From: Asterionellopsis glacialis
Lineage: Eukaryota; Bacillariophyta; Plagiogrammaphyceae; Rhaphoneidales; Asterionellopsidaceae
Assembly (NCBI GenBank): GCA_014885115.2
Contig: WKLE02001724.1
Span: 4,008-68,007, forward strand
Reading direction: 5' to 3'
Length of the DNA: 64,000 nt
Part shown: positions 34,219 to 45,482 of the stretch, piece by piece
How positions within the stretch are numbered: the first letter of the stretch is position 1
Layout: every line of letters starts with the position of its first letter
Position numbers and translations under genes: made by a program
Notes under the pieces: model-generated
Seen by the model: the letters and a program-made list of their open reading frames with translations, nothing else
What the model was told of the DNA's origin: nothing
Database searches by the model: none

Positions 34219-35299
34219 TGATATTCTGGAATGGTTGTCCAGACAATCTTATGAAGTCCTGGTGTTTATCATCTATCACTCGTGAACTCTCGCAAAGGCA
34301 AGTGAAGAATGAAGCGTATTGTTTGTTTGCGTTCCCCCTGATGTGATAAGTTTTTATTCATGTTGCTTTCACCAGTGTCATCTTATTTTAAACTAGGCTT
34401 TTGTTAATCTTTGTTACTCCATGTCTCCATCAAAATTTATATTATACTACGTACAATATAGATTGATTAAAACTGGCTAACTTGAACAGACAACCTACCA
34501 CATACCCACCCAAAGAATCCCTCCCCATCAATCACAATCAAACATCATCATTCATCTCATGCACTGACTGACTGACCGTACACGTGCAAGATGTATTGAC
34601 AGACCACACCATATATCATGAACCGAAGGGAGGACTATGATCCATTTTATTACACGTGGATGTATGAAAAGGTATTTTCACATCATAGAGAAGTACCACA
34701 CCTACTATTTTTTAATAGACCCTCTCTACTAGAGTCTAGAGAGAGGGCAACTGGAAAACGGCACCAGGTAGGACTGTCCGACGCAAACACAGATAACCCT
34801 GTTCCTAATTTTTTTAAATAGCCTCTTATTAGAAAAAATAAAAGAAAACATCCAGAAAATGAATCATTGAAGTATTAGGTATTATGTAGGACTAATGTAT
34901 GTTGCAGTACTGTAGAGAGTATAATCACATTTATATCCAATTCCAGTGCCGATCGACCAAAGTTGTGCGTTAAGTTTAAATTTTTTTTAAGTAAAATTAT
35001 TGAAAAGAAGTGTCCTGTGCTATTGAAGATACATACATTTGTTATATTGCGAAATATACTCATACAACTGAGATGTTTGAAAAGAAAAGTCTTGTGCTAA
35101 TCAAGATACATACAAATATCATGCGTGTACATTATATAGTCTAATACCAGGTAGCCTAAATAAATCAATAAAGGACCACAGGGTCACCAAGAAAAATGAC
35201 AACGATCTTGTCCCCACTGCACCAAACAAATCTTGTTTCCAAAGACAGAACAAAGAAAATACCTTCACAAGAATCGCCAAAAAGGAAAAAGATATAGCT
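34219..35299. promoter_or_regulatory. Divergent promoter region, 1.1 kb
   Basis: Between divergent starts of the unknown gene and the bestrophin-like gene. Holds a hairpin at 34720-34747 and a short GACT repeat near 34566. A 67-codon ORF at 34618-34821 is probably chance. Confidence 0.4.
34720..34747. repeat. Inverted repeat CCCTCTCT / AGAGAGGG
   Basis: Eight-base perfect arms around a 12-base loop. Related TCTAGAGAGAG strings occur near 48093, 54377 and 59532. Confidence 0.5.
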
Positions 35300-36493
35300 T
35301 TGACGGGAATTGACAGCACAATGACGATGCCGGACAAGCATGAGAACAAACCATACAAGCTATCTCAGCCATCTGGTGAAATGGAAATTCAAGATTTCCA
35401 AAATAGTGTAGGAGAAACAATTTTCACATGGAAAGAACTCAATAAGCTGGAATACCAACGACGCAATCTCTTAAAGAAGGTTGAATATCCTATTTTGCGT
35501 ATACTTTTCAGTTGGAGGGGTACGTGCTTCCGTGCCTTGGTGATGGACCCATTGATTTGGGTTACCCTTGTGATTTTCTCGGGACTTCGAGCCCAAGCGC
35601 GTTTGGGTGGTGACAAACCAGACTTTGCCGAAAGTGTTGGGGATACCAACATTGATATTCTTGGAGGATTTCTTTCCTTCTTGCTAGTTCTCTTTGTCAA
35701 CCAGACCAATGGACGTTTTTTCGAGATGTACAAGCTTTCGAAGGCGGCGGCAGGTCGGATCCAAGATGTTGCTGGTTTTGTAAGTGTTACAGAGACATTT
35801 CCTAATGCAGGAGCTGCTAAGCGTCTTGTACGCTACATGAATGCAGCACATGTGGTCGGATATGTTGGATTGGGTGGTCCCTATAAAAAGAAAAACTTTT
35901 TTGATCAAATTAATCTAGATCATAGATTGTTGAACGATCGTGAACTGGAGATGGTTGAGGAATTGGCAATGGACTCGGGTTCAGCCGCGTTCAAGGAGTT
36001 GTGTACCTGGTGTGAAAAGGATGTTGGCAAACTCAAAAAATCTAACCAAATCGACTGCTACGAAGCAATATTCTTACACAACAAGATTCTTGACTTTCGT
36101 GCTGCAATGGATGGCATATACGACTTCTGTGATCAACCTACGCACTACTTTTATATTCACTTTCTATGTCTTCTGTCAGCACTCTACCTGCCATTGTTTG
36201 CGGTCGACACTGCTTATTCTGCTGGATGGGGTGCCAACTCTGACTTGAAAATTGAACTCCTTAATGGATTGATTGTTGTGTTACAATGTATATTTGTTGT
36301 TGGTCTACGGTTAATGGGGCAAATCTTGGTCGATCCTTTTGGAGATGACCTAGAAGACCTTAGCGTGATCACGTACGTCTTGGGGACGATTCAAAATTCC
36401 AAGATTATCTTGTCCAGCCGAACTCAACCTGACGTTGACGAGAATCAAGAAAGTGAGCTCATGACAACACGTAATCCACCCGCTATTTGTTAG
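35300..36493 (+). CDS. Bestrophin-like anion channel
   Basis: 397 residues, intronless. Bestrophins form pentameric chloride/bicarbonate channels. Family-typical features are the first membrane helix after ILFSWRGTCFRALV, the segment FLSFLLVLFVNQTNGRFFEMY, and the hallmark VDPFGDDLEDL near residue 350, which resembles the NPFGEDDDDF calcium-clasp region of animal bestrophins. Four hydrophobic regions are visible. No clear plastid signal is present, so the membrane is unknown; in other algae bestrophin-like proteins act in thylakoids in bicarbonate supply. Start at MTGIDST fits; a second Met (MTMPDKH) lies seven residues on. Confidence 0.82.
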   Translation: MTGIDSTMTMPDKHENKPYKLSQPSGEMEIQDFQNSVGETIFTWKELNKLEYQRRNLLKKVEYPILRILFSWRGTCFRALVMDPLIWVTLVIFSGLRAQARLGGDKPDFAESVGDTNIDILGGFLSFLLVLFVNQTNGRFFEMYKLSKAAAGRIQDVAGFVSVTETFPNAGAAKRLVRYMNAAHVVGYVGLGGPYKKKNFFDQINLDHRLLNDRELEMVEELAMDSGSAAFKELCTWCEKDVGKLKKSNQIDCYEAIFLHNKILDFRAAMDGIYDFCDQPTHYFYIHFLCLLSALYLPLFAVDTAYSAGWGANSDLKIELLNGLIVVLQCIFVVGLRLMGQILVDPFGDDLEDLSVITYVLGTIQNSKIILSSRTQPDVDENQESELMTTRNPPAIC

Positions 36494-36918
36494 AAAGGTT
36501 TCCATACAACAATTGCGATTTGTGCACGCTTAAAAATTAAGCTGTTCAGCTCTGCTTCTTTTTAGTCACCACAAATCCTTTCGCTTTCTCTAAACTGAGG
36601 CCTTTTTTTTCTCAGGGAAGGACTGGAAAAGCCGGTGCATATGTTTTTCACCATTTGTCCATCAATGGAAATTACCAAGCAAAACCTTACCATCCCGTGT
36701 CATCCAATGTAGCAAGAACTTCTTGTATCAATAAAATAACCTTCTAGGTCTCCTAAATTATAAATGAAACCCAGTTGAGGCGTGGCTTTGTCATTGCCTC
36801 CCCTTTCACTTCCTTGGTATAGCGTACGAGTAAGTGTAAAAGTTTGATTCAGTTCTGGTTGTGTTCAATCTCGACTCGACTACAAGCAAGTTCCATAAAA
36901 TTAGGCTCGTCACATTAC
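36494..36918. other. Intergenic
   Basis: 3' side of the bestrophin-like gene and of the hydrogenase relic. A few codons next to 36919 may be further remnants of the relic; nothing else seen. Confidence 0.35.
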
Positions 36919-38062
36919 CTTTTGATAACGAACAAAAAAGTATTTCTGTCCCATTCACACAGTTTTTTTTTAATGGACTCTGTAGATCCAAGGCTTCTGC
37001 AGCTGGTTCTTTATGCGCACAACACCCGGAACAATATGATCAACGTTGGTGCAAACAAGGCACAATCACAAAGTGGTGAACATCTTGGATACACATGCAT
37101 GGCAGAAGGTTATTATTCATATTTTTCGTACAGTATCATGCACTTTACCTTCTCCAGATATACGAATGCTATCGTTTTCACAGGACTATCATATTCTTCG
37201 GAAGATAACTTTGAAGGTTCGATATCATGTAGTCTAAGAAGCTCTCCTAGATCTCGTGTCATGATAGCGCTGTCTGCATCTCTAACGCCATAATGCTTGA
37301 AAACGGGTTCATCACTTTCGGTTTTTTTTCGAACATATGGCATTACAGACGTAAAACATACTCCGGATGCATCGCGTCCGAAAAGTTCTTGATTGCAATG
37401 TTTCACAAGAGCTCCTACGACAATTTCATCCAAAACAACGCAAAAAAAAAATGGAGATAAGTATTTTCTGACAACAAACAAGTCAATGGAAACGAAACCT
37501 ACCATATATCATATGAGGACTCTTGCGGTAGATATATATGGTATCAGACTTGGCTCCTTTTTACGATTAAAGTTCAACCAGCTGGGGTAGCAAGAGGTGA
37601 AAACAGGCAAAGGCGCATTCTCCGTCAAGGTACCTTCTTGATCCTTTTGCTTTTCACGAAGTAAGAGTCTCTGAAGCAATTCTGTCCCGTCTTCTCAGAC
37701 GGTCAGGTCAGCCGCAGTATTTGTGTCAAGTATTTTCATAACGAAGAAAAAAAATATGATTGTAGTAAACTTTTAGATTTGAAGTATTGGGAGTTACCAA
37801 TGAAACCTGCATAGATATATATTGTTTATGCACAACGTACCATAGTCGATGCCGAGTTCCTTGAGAGAAGTAACAAGAAGCCCCGGCGAAAAGGCTCCCC
37901 GAATTCTTCAGCGATTGCAACCCTGACTGAAGGCGCAGTCTCTGCTATGTGTAAGCTAAGCTTGTTTTTGTAAAACATCCTACTTAGATTCTTCTTTGTT
38001 CGATCTATTGTAGCTACGTTTGTGACGGGGCTGGCAGATGGGACTGAACAAATTTTAGTCAC
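36919..38062 (-). pseudogene. Decayed [FeFe]-hydrogenase (HydA-like) gene
   Basis: Minus strand. Ordered HydA matches in several frames: TAPSVRVAIAEEFG (near 37930-37900), then, shifted by one base, SLKELGIDY; DTNTAADLTV-stop-EDGTELLQRL; LPVFTSCYPSWLNF; KSPHMIYG; GALVKHCNQELFG; FTSVMPYVRKKTESDEPVF; YGVRDADSAIMTRDLGELL; and a degraded C-terminal helix (ALDLQSPLKKN). Lesions are a one-base shift near 37881, a predicted acceptor at 37734-37733 reading AA, an in-frame TGA at 37697-37695, and a missing base near 37526. About 150 middle residues are missing and the C-terminal CPxGC motif is unrecognisable. Cluster-ligand cysteines of TSCCPGW and MPC are Tyr (37589-37587, 37337-37335). One intron (37502-37415, GT-AG) survives. 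The algal-type VMPxVRK and GVRDxD favour HydA over NARF/Nar1. Confidence 0.8.
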
Positions 38063-38869
38063 AATAAGTGATTTTGCATAGATGTTGAAGCTCTAGATAG
38101 GCAAAGTGTTAAACTGGAATACCACCCAAGGAAGAAGTGAATAACAAGGCCGCGTGATCTGTAGCGATTTCTAATAATTGAATCGGTGTTGTTGAGAGGA
38201 TTTCAGTTTTTCTTAACGAGAAGAAAATGTAAAAGTATAACTAACAAGACTTAGTCATTCGTATTGTGTGTAGTTCGGCAACTAGTTACCTTTAGCTTTC
38301 GATGCATGTCGGTAGATACGGATACCAGGCATGATACATTAACTTTGATATGTACCGGGTCCCAGTACAATGGGTAACTTATTCTCTATCATCTGTGACA
38401 GTGAGAGCATAAAATTTTGAAAATTTAATCGGGATTTAAAATGTACCAGGGAAGATGGTTTTGTAAAGAATAGATCGTTCAAATTCTACGTAGGTACATT
38501 ATTCTGTACATTGAATTATATCATAGACAGTGTCTGGGTTTTTTGACCCTCTCTTAAACCCGAACCCCGCCTCCCTCTCAGAAAGGCTTGGAAATTTTGA
38601 TGACGCATCCCAACCAATCACTACACACATAGTCAGTAAATAAATTGGACCTACAGCTTTATAACGAGTTTTAAGTGACACTTTTGTGTCAGTACACGAG
38701 GGAAAGTACGATTGACCTGATGTCCACAATATTCTGCTCACTTGACACCAACCCCGACTAAACTTTTTTTCAGCTTTTTTTTTTCCTAATTTCTCTTCCA
38801 CACACCGATCCCACATACTTTAATCGGAACTCAACAAACCTAACAATAACAACAAAGAACTCAAACGAA
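38063..38869. other. Intergenic, 0.8 kb
   Basis: Upstream of the hydrogenase relic and promoter of the PIN-like gene. A 105-codon minus ORF at 38499-38816 shows no domain. A TAGGCAAAGTGTT at 38097 resembles the start of the 29764/31518 repeat. Confidence 0.35.
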
Positions 38870-40142
38870 ATGTGGAAGTATCTTCCCGTTTTAAATACAT
38901 GCATTCAAATACTCGTAACAGTTGCTGCAGGCAGTGTTATGGGGTACATGGGAATATTCGAAAAAAACTTTATACCACATGCAGTAAAATATGTTTTTTA
39001 TGTGGCGCTACCCTGCCTCGTAATACGTGGTCTCGGCACTGTTATCGACTTTTACTCAGAGGCTTTCATTTGGGAGTACATTTTCGCTTTTCTCATTTTA
39101 CGAGCCATAGCATTAGTGTTTAGTATCGCTTCACTCATGTTTAGCAAGGATCCTGGAATCGGAGATATTGCCGTCCGATGGCTTTCTCTCACTTGGATAT
39201 CAACTGTAATTTTAGGTACGCAGCAGATATAGTCGAATATGTTTTTCTTTTTTTATAATATGAATTGTAAGTTACTAAACCACAATGCGATATCTTTTGT
39301 CCTTGAAAGGAGTCCCCATCATGGCAGCAGTGCTTCATGACACTAGGAAGGGAGTCTTGTACGGATTACTAGCTGGTATTTCAAGTTTCATCTTTCAACT
39401 TCCTTTACAACTATTTTTCCTCGAATGTCACGCTTTGGAAGAAGAAGAACTATTGGCAGAAGAAAACCTAGAACAAGATATCGAAGCCGACGTTCTGGAC
39501 AGCGGCTCGGATAAAGCAACATCATCTGAAAGACGTTTATCTGATCACGTTGAAGTCAAGACAGCACGCCGTTTATCAATCTGGAAAGGCCTTACATCGC
39601 AGAAATTGTCTCTCTGGAAAAAGATTTGCCTCAAAGTTTTACAGAATCCCGTTTTATGGGCAATTGCTTTGGGATTTTTTATATCACTCACTACTGTTGG
39701 CAAACGATACCTTGATCCAGGAGACACCAAAGGAACCTTCGTGGATGGTTTGGCTTGGATTGAAAATACACTAGAATGGTTTGCAAACACCGTTTCTCCA
39801 ATTTCCTTGTTTACAATGGGACTTTGGATGCAGCAACAAGGTCGCGAGCTTGTTGCTATTAGCCCGAGGGAACTTGGATTATTCATGTTTTCTAAACTCG
39901 TTTTGGTACCGCTCATAATGGTTGGATTGGCCAAAGCATTCAATTTCAACAACGAAGTAGGCAGGGCAGCAGTTCTCATTGCAACTTTACCTATTTCCCA
40001 GGCTTCCTTTTCTCTCGGAAGTCAATACAATACCGGTGAAGCAATCTTTTCGGCAAACGTAGCTATGGGTACCTTCCTCATGACCCCGACGGTAATACTT
40101 TGGAACATTGCCATGGACGCTGTCAATATGTACCCAGTTTAA
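38870..40142 (+). CDS. PIN-like (auxin efflux carrier family) membrane transporter
   Basis: Two exons, 38870-39215 and 39310-40142, joined across a 94-base GT-AG intron (…TVILG | VPIMAAVL…), giving 392 residues. Membrane helices cluster at both ends: five N-terminal (VTVAAGSVMGYMGIF, YVFYVALPCLVIRGLG …) and five C-terminal (NPVLWAIALGFFISL, ISLFTMGLWM, LVLVPLIMVGLAKAF, VLIATLPISQASFSLG, FLMTPTVILWNIAM). The central charged loop holds a Glu-rich stretch. This is the membrane-transport (AEC/PILS-like) layout. Substrate unknown; auxin transport should not be assumed in an alga. The start MWKYLPV is directly before helix 1. Confidence 0.83.
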
Positions 40143-40710
40143 AACAAAAACTCTTGAGGATGGTAATGAACCGAAGCCACACATCTTGACATCGAGAAGT
40201 ACGATACAATAAATAGCACAAAACAAACGCGATTGGATACCACACCAGTCATCAGTAGCAGTAGCGCATTTGGCAATTTTTGAAACAGAATAATAAAACC
40301 AGCAATTTTTATCAGCTTATCAATGCTCACAACTATTACCGAAATTGAAATGATTCGATTGTTACATACCAATAGAAACCCTTTTTCCATAACTTGGGCG
40401 TTTGACTTGAATGAATTGAGAATGTGGTCAGTATCGTATGAACACTTTGCATGGTAGAGTCTTCCATTATTGCCTAGTTTAAAACATGCAAGTGTGTAAA
40501 GTATAGGTCAGTTCTGAATGTGCTCAATCTATTGGATTTAAAGAATTTTCACAACGGTTTCTCTGTAGACCGTACATGTATTTTCGATTTTAATCCGTAT
40601 ACGTGTTCGTTGCATGATTTGCATCCGTTTTATTGTTCTTTTAAAATGTGTTTTGAGCAAGTTGTTTGCACCCTTATAACACTGTAGTTGCACGAAAAAG
40701 ACTTTTTTTG
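40143..40710. other. Intergenic between convergent genes
   Basis: 568 AT-rich bases with the 3' ends of the PIN-like and MgtE genes. An 83-codon minus ORF at 40139-40390 is probably chance. Confidence 0.4.
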
Positions 40711-42516
40711 TTAGGACCCAAAGGATAATTTTGATATTATCATTTGTCCAAATGGACTGTCTAATATAGTTGTGCTAACAAAGACTGTCAGAACAACACC
40801 CAATATATCCATTATCACTTGAATCGTAGTAGAACTATGTGCCGGGTCAACACCTAACCGTTTCAAAAATAATGGCAAGACAGCTCCCAAACATACACTT
40901 GAAAATACAATCATGCACAATGCTGATGTTATGGCAATCGTTTCCGCAAAAGGTGTTCGGAAGGCAGCTGCACGTAAAAACCCTGCCATTGACAACACTG
41001 AACTAAGAGCTAGCGACATTTTTAATTCACGTTGCAGGAACTGATTTTGTGTCCTTTCATTCAATGTCCCCAATGCTAATCCACGAATGACTTTTTGATT
41101 TGGATGTATGATTATGTATTGAATTGTCACATTGTGTATCGAAGCAAAGAGAAAGAGGCAGTTAAGTTAACATTGCAGTGTGTATACAATTAAGCTGTCT
41201 CAAAACAATAACAACAACAAGAGCAATCTAGGAATATGATTGTTTAGGCTTACCTCGTACACTTGCTTGATTTCCAGCGTTACCACCAGCTCCCACCAAC
41301 TGTAGTAAGGCAGAAAGCCAAAAGATGTAAGAAGAAGAATCAAAAAATTTGGTCACCAGAAGTTCCCCACTCCATCCGCATATTCATAAAATTTATATTA
41401 TGAAAAAAAAAAAAAAATGTATATATATATATATTCCTTCTTACCATTGTTAGAAAGTAAACAATTACTGGATGTGTCTGTAACAATTCTTCATTCCGAC
41501 TAAGTATAATTCCTGAACATGATTGAAGTGCCAATAACCCTACTAACCAATAAGCGCGATCCCGGAGGGCATCCATGAATGAAACTGTGGTGTAGATGAG
41601 GAGAGAATGGATAAAATATGTGTAAGACATGATGATAATCGTGACAATGCAATGGAGTATTCTAGAAGCATTGTCATGGTGACAAACCATGTGCATATAT
41701 GTGCCTCTAGATGACGCACACGCTCTTACGCTTACCATCAGGTTCAATAGGGCAGGTCCCCTCATCTAATTCGTCATCGGATAACTCATCACACCACATC
41801 ATTGTGTTGGAAGTAGAATACATTTCATCACCCATCATGGTCAATGATGCTGTTGTATCCGCTGACAATGCTATATCTGTCCCATTCTTTCCAGCACTAG
41901 TAGCGGCATTACTGCTGCTACCTTCTAAAAACCATTTGTCATCCGTTAATTGATTACCTTCACCTTCAAAGTTTTCAATAATGATATTCTTTCGACGCTG
42001 ACTGTCCATTTTTTGTAATTTAGAGTTTTCCAACTCTAATTGTGTAATTGTTTTACGCAATAAATCATTTTCCTGTCGTAGCATATTTAATTTCATTTCC
42101 ATTTCGGGTGGTTCCAGTTCAGTTTCTACCTTTTTGGGAGATCGTCGTCGTAATCTTGATGTAAAAGATGATAATTTCTTTCGAATTCTGGATATTTGTC
42201 CTTCTTGTTTTTGTTGTAAAGTTGATGATTGATTTTCGTTATCACTTGCATTGTCGTCATTATTATTGTTATTGTTATCAGCATTCGCAGACATCATCGA
42301 AACTGTTTGAGTTTTGAATGGTTGATAATGATACTGTCCAAGTCTTGATGGTGGTGGTGCTGATTGAATCAACAACCAGTGTCCCCTGTTCCCCCCTTTC
42401 ACAAGATGGTGTGATTTAATTGACGGTTTTTGTGGTAGAGAAAAAGAATAACATTTTTGCGACAACAAAAATAAGGCCACCAAAAAAGTGTTTTGTATTA
42501 TCAAATTGCTGTTCAT
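40711..42516 (-). CDS. MgtE/SLC41-type Mg2+ transporter, probably plastid-directed (four exons)
   Basis: Exons on the minus strand: 42516-41736, 41584-41445, 41299-41254, 41090-40711; all junctions keep frame, total ~448 residues. The membrane part carries the MgtE signature GAGGNAGNQAS in the 46-base exon 3, then VIRGLALGTLNER, and the closing DPAHSSTTIQVIMDILGVV, all diagnostic of MgtE/SLC41 magnesium channels. The N-terminus is a signal peptide followed by KCYSFSLPQKP, a plausible plastid-import motif with Phe, suggesting delivery of Mg2+ across a plastid membrane (inference). A ~200-residue polar region with a coiled coil (LRQENDLLRKTITQLELEN) precedes the pore domain; CBS domains of bacterial MgtE are absent. 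Intron 2 holds A15 and (TA)n tracts. Confidence 0.8.
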
Positions 42517-43728
42517 GTTTACAAAGCAACCACGCTCTTGTAGAATGTGTGGAGTTGTATTAAAAATCTGAAATAATATTCGTTAAGCTGTCATTCAGTA
42601 GTTTTAGCTATAATAAATTGTGATCAGATGGAGGCCGAGACTTTTACGTTGTAATGGGAATAGTGTGGTCAATAATCATTGATACAGTGATGATAGTGCC
42701 GTATAGCAAGCCAATCCAGAGATGATAATGCAAATCACATCCGAAGGAAGAGAGATGGTGATAGTCAAGTGCGGTATTTCGATTGAGAAAATGTCTTTGA
42801 TGGGTGCTTCTTCCATCAGCAACCAAAGAAAAATCTTTTTGACAAGCAAACATTCAAGAAACGCACGGCGGACGTGACAAAACATTCTATATGCCGGCTA
42901 CACGTGACATGCGTACGTACCGGTTGAACGTAGCCCTGACAATGGCAGACTCTCAATAATAAATACGAACTCCCAACTCTCATACAAATTTGTACTTACT
43001 GAAAATACGTACCAGCAGGTAAGTATCTTGATGTTGGGATCTAATAATAATAATTCAATTTCTTACAAACACGATATTCGTAGGTTAAGGGTTAAGGAGG
43101 AGGTTTTTAGATTCCAGTTGCCCCCTGCCAGAGAGAGGTCCAACCGTACTTCTGCTATCTAGCAAACTTTTTTTCAATTTAGGGAATCTAACAAATCCAA
43201 ATATAGAGAATCTTCTTTTTTGCTATTATTATTATTATTTTTTTGATCAAACTATGCAAAAAAAATTTGACACCATGTCTCGTGATGAAATGTGTATTAC
43301 TGCCTCACAAACGTCCAGCATCTAAGTGAAGCTGCCATTGGATGGAGAATCTGTAACAGTCAACAACGAATTTGTTTTTCCCGCATTTTTTCTTGGGTAA
43401 ATGATTACTTAATAAATAGGAAATTATGTATGTTAGAAATTTAAGTACATTAATCCATATTGTTGTTGTTAACTAGGTCTCCGGGGTGCCCGTGCATGCC
43501 AATCGTGTGGCAGAGGCACATCTTCCCTTAGACACAATTCCTAAGTAAAAGTAAATACACTACAATTAACCAGCCGGCTCTTTGTCAGAGTGGAAAGCAT
43601 CAGCATCTGCGTCCACAGTGCATACATTCTGATCCCACCATAGGCGACGTTGGTAGGGTGATCCTGTACAGCACGTAGAATTGGTAGCAGTTTGGAAAAG
43701 AGGGCATGTAGCCACGTACTGGACTACC
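42517..43728. other. Intergenic, 1.2 kb
   Basis: MgtE promoter side, then the 3' flank of the LINE remnant. Contains ATT/TTA-rich simple sequence near 43210-43240. Overlapping 69-codon minus ORFs at 42644-42885 look accidental. Confidence 0.4.
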
Positions 43729-44898
43729 TTAGCCTGTCTCTGTGAGAGATATGTCTCTAAGGTCTAAGGAAAATAGGCCAGCAATCTCCAGGGCCTGCAG
43801 GATGGGCACAGCAATCCACTCACCAGTGCCACAGTGGTACCTGGCCTTAAGGCCCAATAATTGGCAGGCAATCCGGTGGTGGAAGACGGACAGGTGGTGG
43901 AGCATGGACAATGTGAGGACAGCTTGCACTACTGCCTTCTAAAACATGACAGAAACTCTCAGCAAGGCTCCCTGGCATGCTCAGATATGGGACAAGAAGC
44001 CCCACTTAGTACACCCCATAAGTAGGTTCCGGCTAACTGCCAGCCTGTCACTGTTGCCAAATGACAAGATGCGGCCAAGGTACCGGAATAAGCAGACTGT
44101 CTCTAAGGTCTTGCCAGCAGTGTGAAAAGCTTTTTCCATCACTACATGATTTTTTTCACGTGCCTCTGCCTGCCAATAATGACGTTGGCCACCATGGCAA
44201 AGTGTGGAACCTTGGTGCATCAACTGCAGATGGAGATGTGGTGTGTGAAACCCACACAGGTTGCATCTGGGGAGGGGGGTCGAACCCTCCTCAATCACAC
44301 AGAAGGAGTCTTGAGGGTGTCAGAACAGGAAATGCTGTTGCATGCCTGAAGCCAACATAGCAATGCAAGGGCACCCCAGGACAGGGCAAGCTGCCCAAGG
44401 GTAAACCTTGGGAACACTGCAGCAACAATCAACTGGTTGGCTAGGGGGGAGGTATGTCTGGCTCAGGACAATACCATGCTGCATTTGAAGGTGCTTGGGG
44501 AGCGAACTGGCAACTAACTTCTCGCGGCAGTGAGGGCACTCAGTGACACACCTTCTCTGCTCACAGAAAGTTAGGCCTTTGTTGAGAGTCCATTTCCGGT
44601 ACGCCTCAGCAGATGTCTGGTTTCTGCTGTAACAAGGCACAAAGGTCTTCTGGGCATTGGTTTTAAGACCAATGCATTTGAAAATTGGTATAAGGCAGTC
44701 AAACGCCACCTGCAACCAATCTGCATTGCAGGATGCGAGGAGGCCATTATCCACATAGAAAGATATAAGTTGCTCGTGGACTCGGACCCCCACCTCATCT
44801 GGTTCAACAATAGTGCCGTCGCGTGACAGCTCGTTGAGCCAATAGCAAACTACGGCATCGACTACTATATTGAACAGTGTCGGAGAGACAACCCCGCG
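43729..44898 (-). mobile_element. 5'-truncated, dead non-LTR retrotransposon (RT fragment)
   Basis: One minus-strand reading frame is recognisable from 44898 to 43729 despite at least three internal stops: TGA at 44322-44320, TGA at 43983-43981, TAG at 43941-43939. It begins abruptly inside the RT domain at RGVVSPTLFNIVVDAVV. Then come FYVDNGLLAS, where the active FYADDG motif has lost its second Asp, and LKTNAQKT. Next are a CCHC/C2H2-like finger (CPHCREKLVASSLPKHLQMQH), FRYLGRILS, and KAVVQAVL with a deletion after it. This is the 3' half of a LINE-type polymerase. The higher GC content and premature stops mark an old insertion. Confidence 0.82.
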
Positions 44899-45429
44899 TA
44901 TAAATTATGTAGTGCATATTGAACATACTGCTTCCTTTTTAGTATCCTGAACTAAGTTCGTCCTTGTTCCAGCACCTGCAGAAGAGACTACTCGGGAGGA
45001 TCATACAGTCATGTATGTCATATAAAGTAGTATGAAAAATGAGTGAAAAACAAGAGGACGATGACAATGACGAGATGCCGACATTATTCTTGCACTCGGG
45101 ACTGCAAAAATCAATCTGCAATAACCATGGTCAGTTCCGAGATGGTTCGAATATTAAATCATGGATTCAAAAAAGTTGGCTAAATATAACAGAAGTACAT
45201 CCGTAAAAGTTTGAACCCTATTGTAGAAAATCACAAGAAGATGATGATGATGATGTCGACGTTAGTACTAGCCCGGTGTCGTTACTGGATCTGTACTTTC
45301 CATAGGTAATTATCTAATCTTCGGTTGGATGGTTGGATCTACAGTAGTACCAGGTACCCATTGTGAAACACGTGTGTCTGCTTTAATTATTTATTTTGGT
45401 TGGTACGGACAGCACAGGAATATGAGTCA

Positions 45430-45445
45430 TACCAGGTACCTGGTA
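45430..45445. repeat. Perfect 16-bp palindrome TACCAGGTACCTGGTA
   Basis: Exact self-complementary sequence; partial versions occur in several other intergenic regions of the window. Confidence 0.7.
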
Positions 45446-45482
45446 CAGGTATTTATACGTACTACGCAATGAGCAAGGCAAG

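Noticed and set aside
37113..37505. Stand-alone 130-codon minus ORF as a real gene
   Set aside because: It is one exon-plus-intron piece of the hydrogenase relic; the first ~30 codons are intron read-through.
44270..44295. T-arm-like GGGTTCGACCCCC on the minus strand, suggesting a tRNA
   Set aside because: It lies inside the LINE remnant coding frame, and no acceptor stem, D-arm or anticodon arm can be paired around it.
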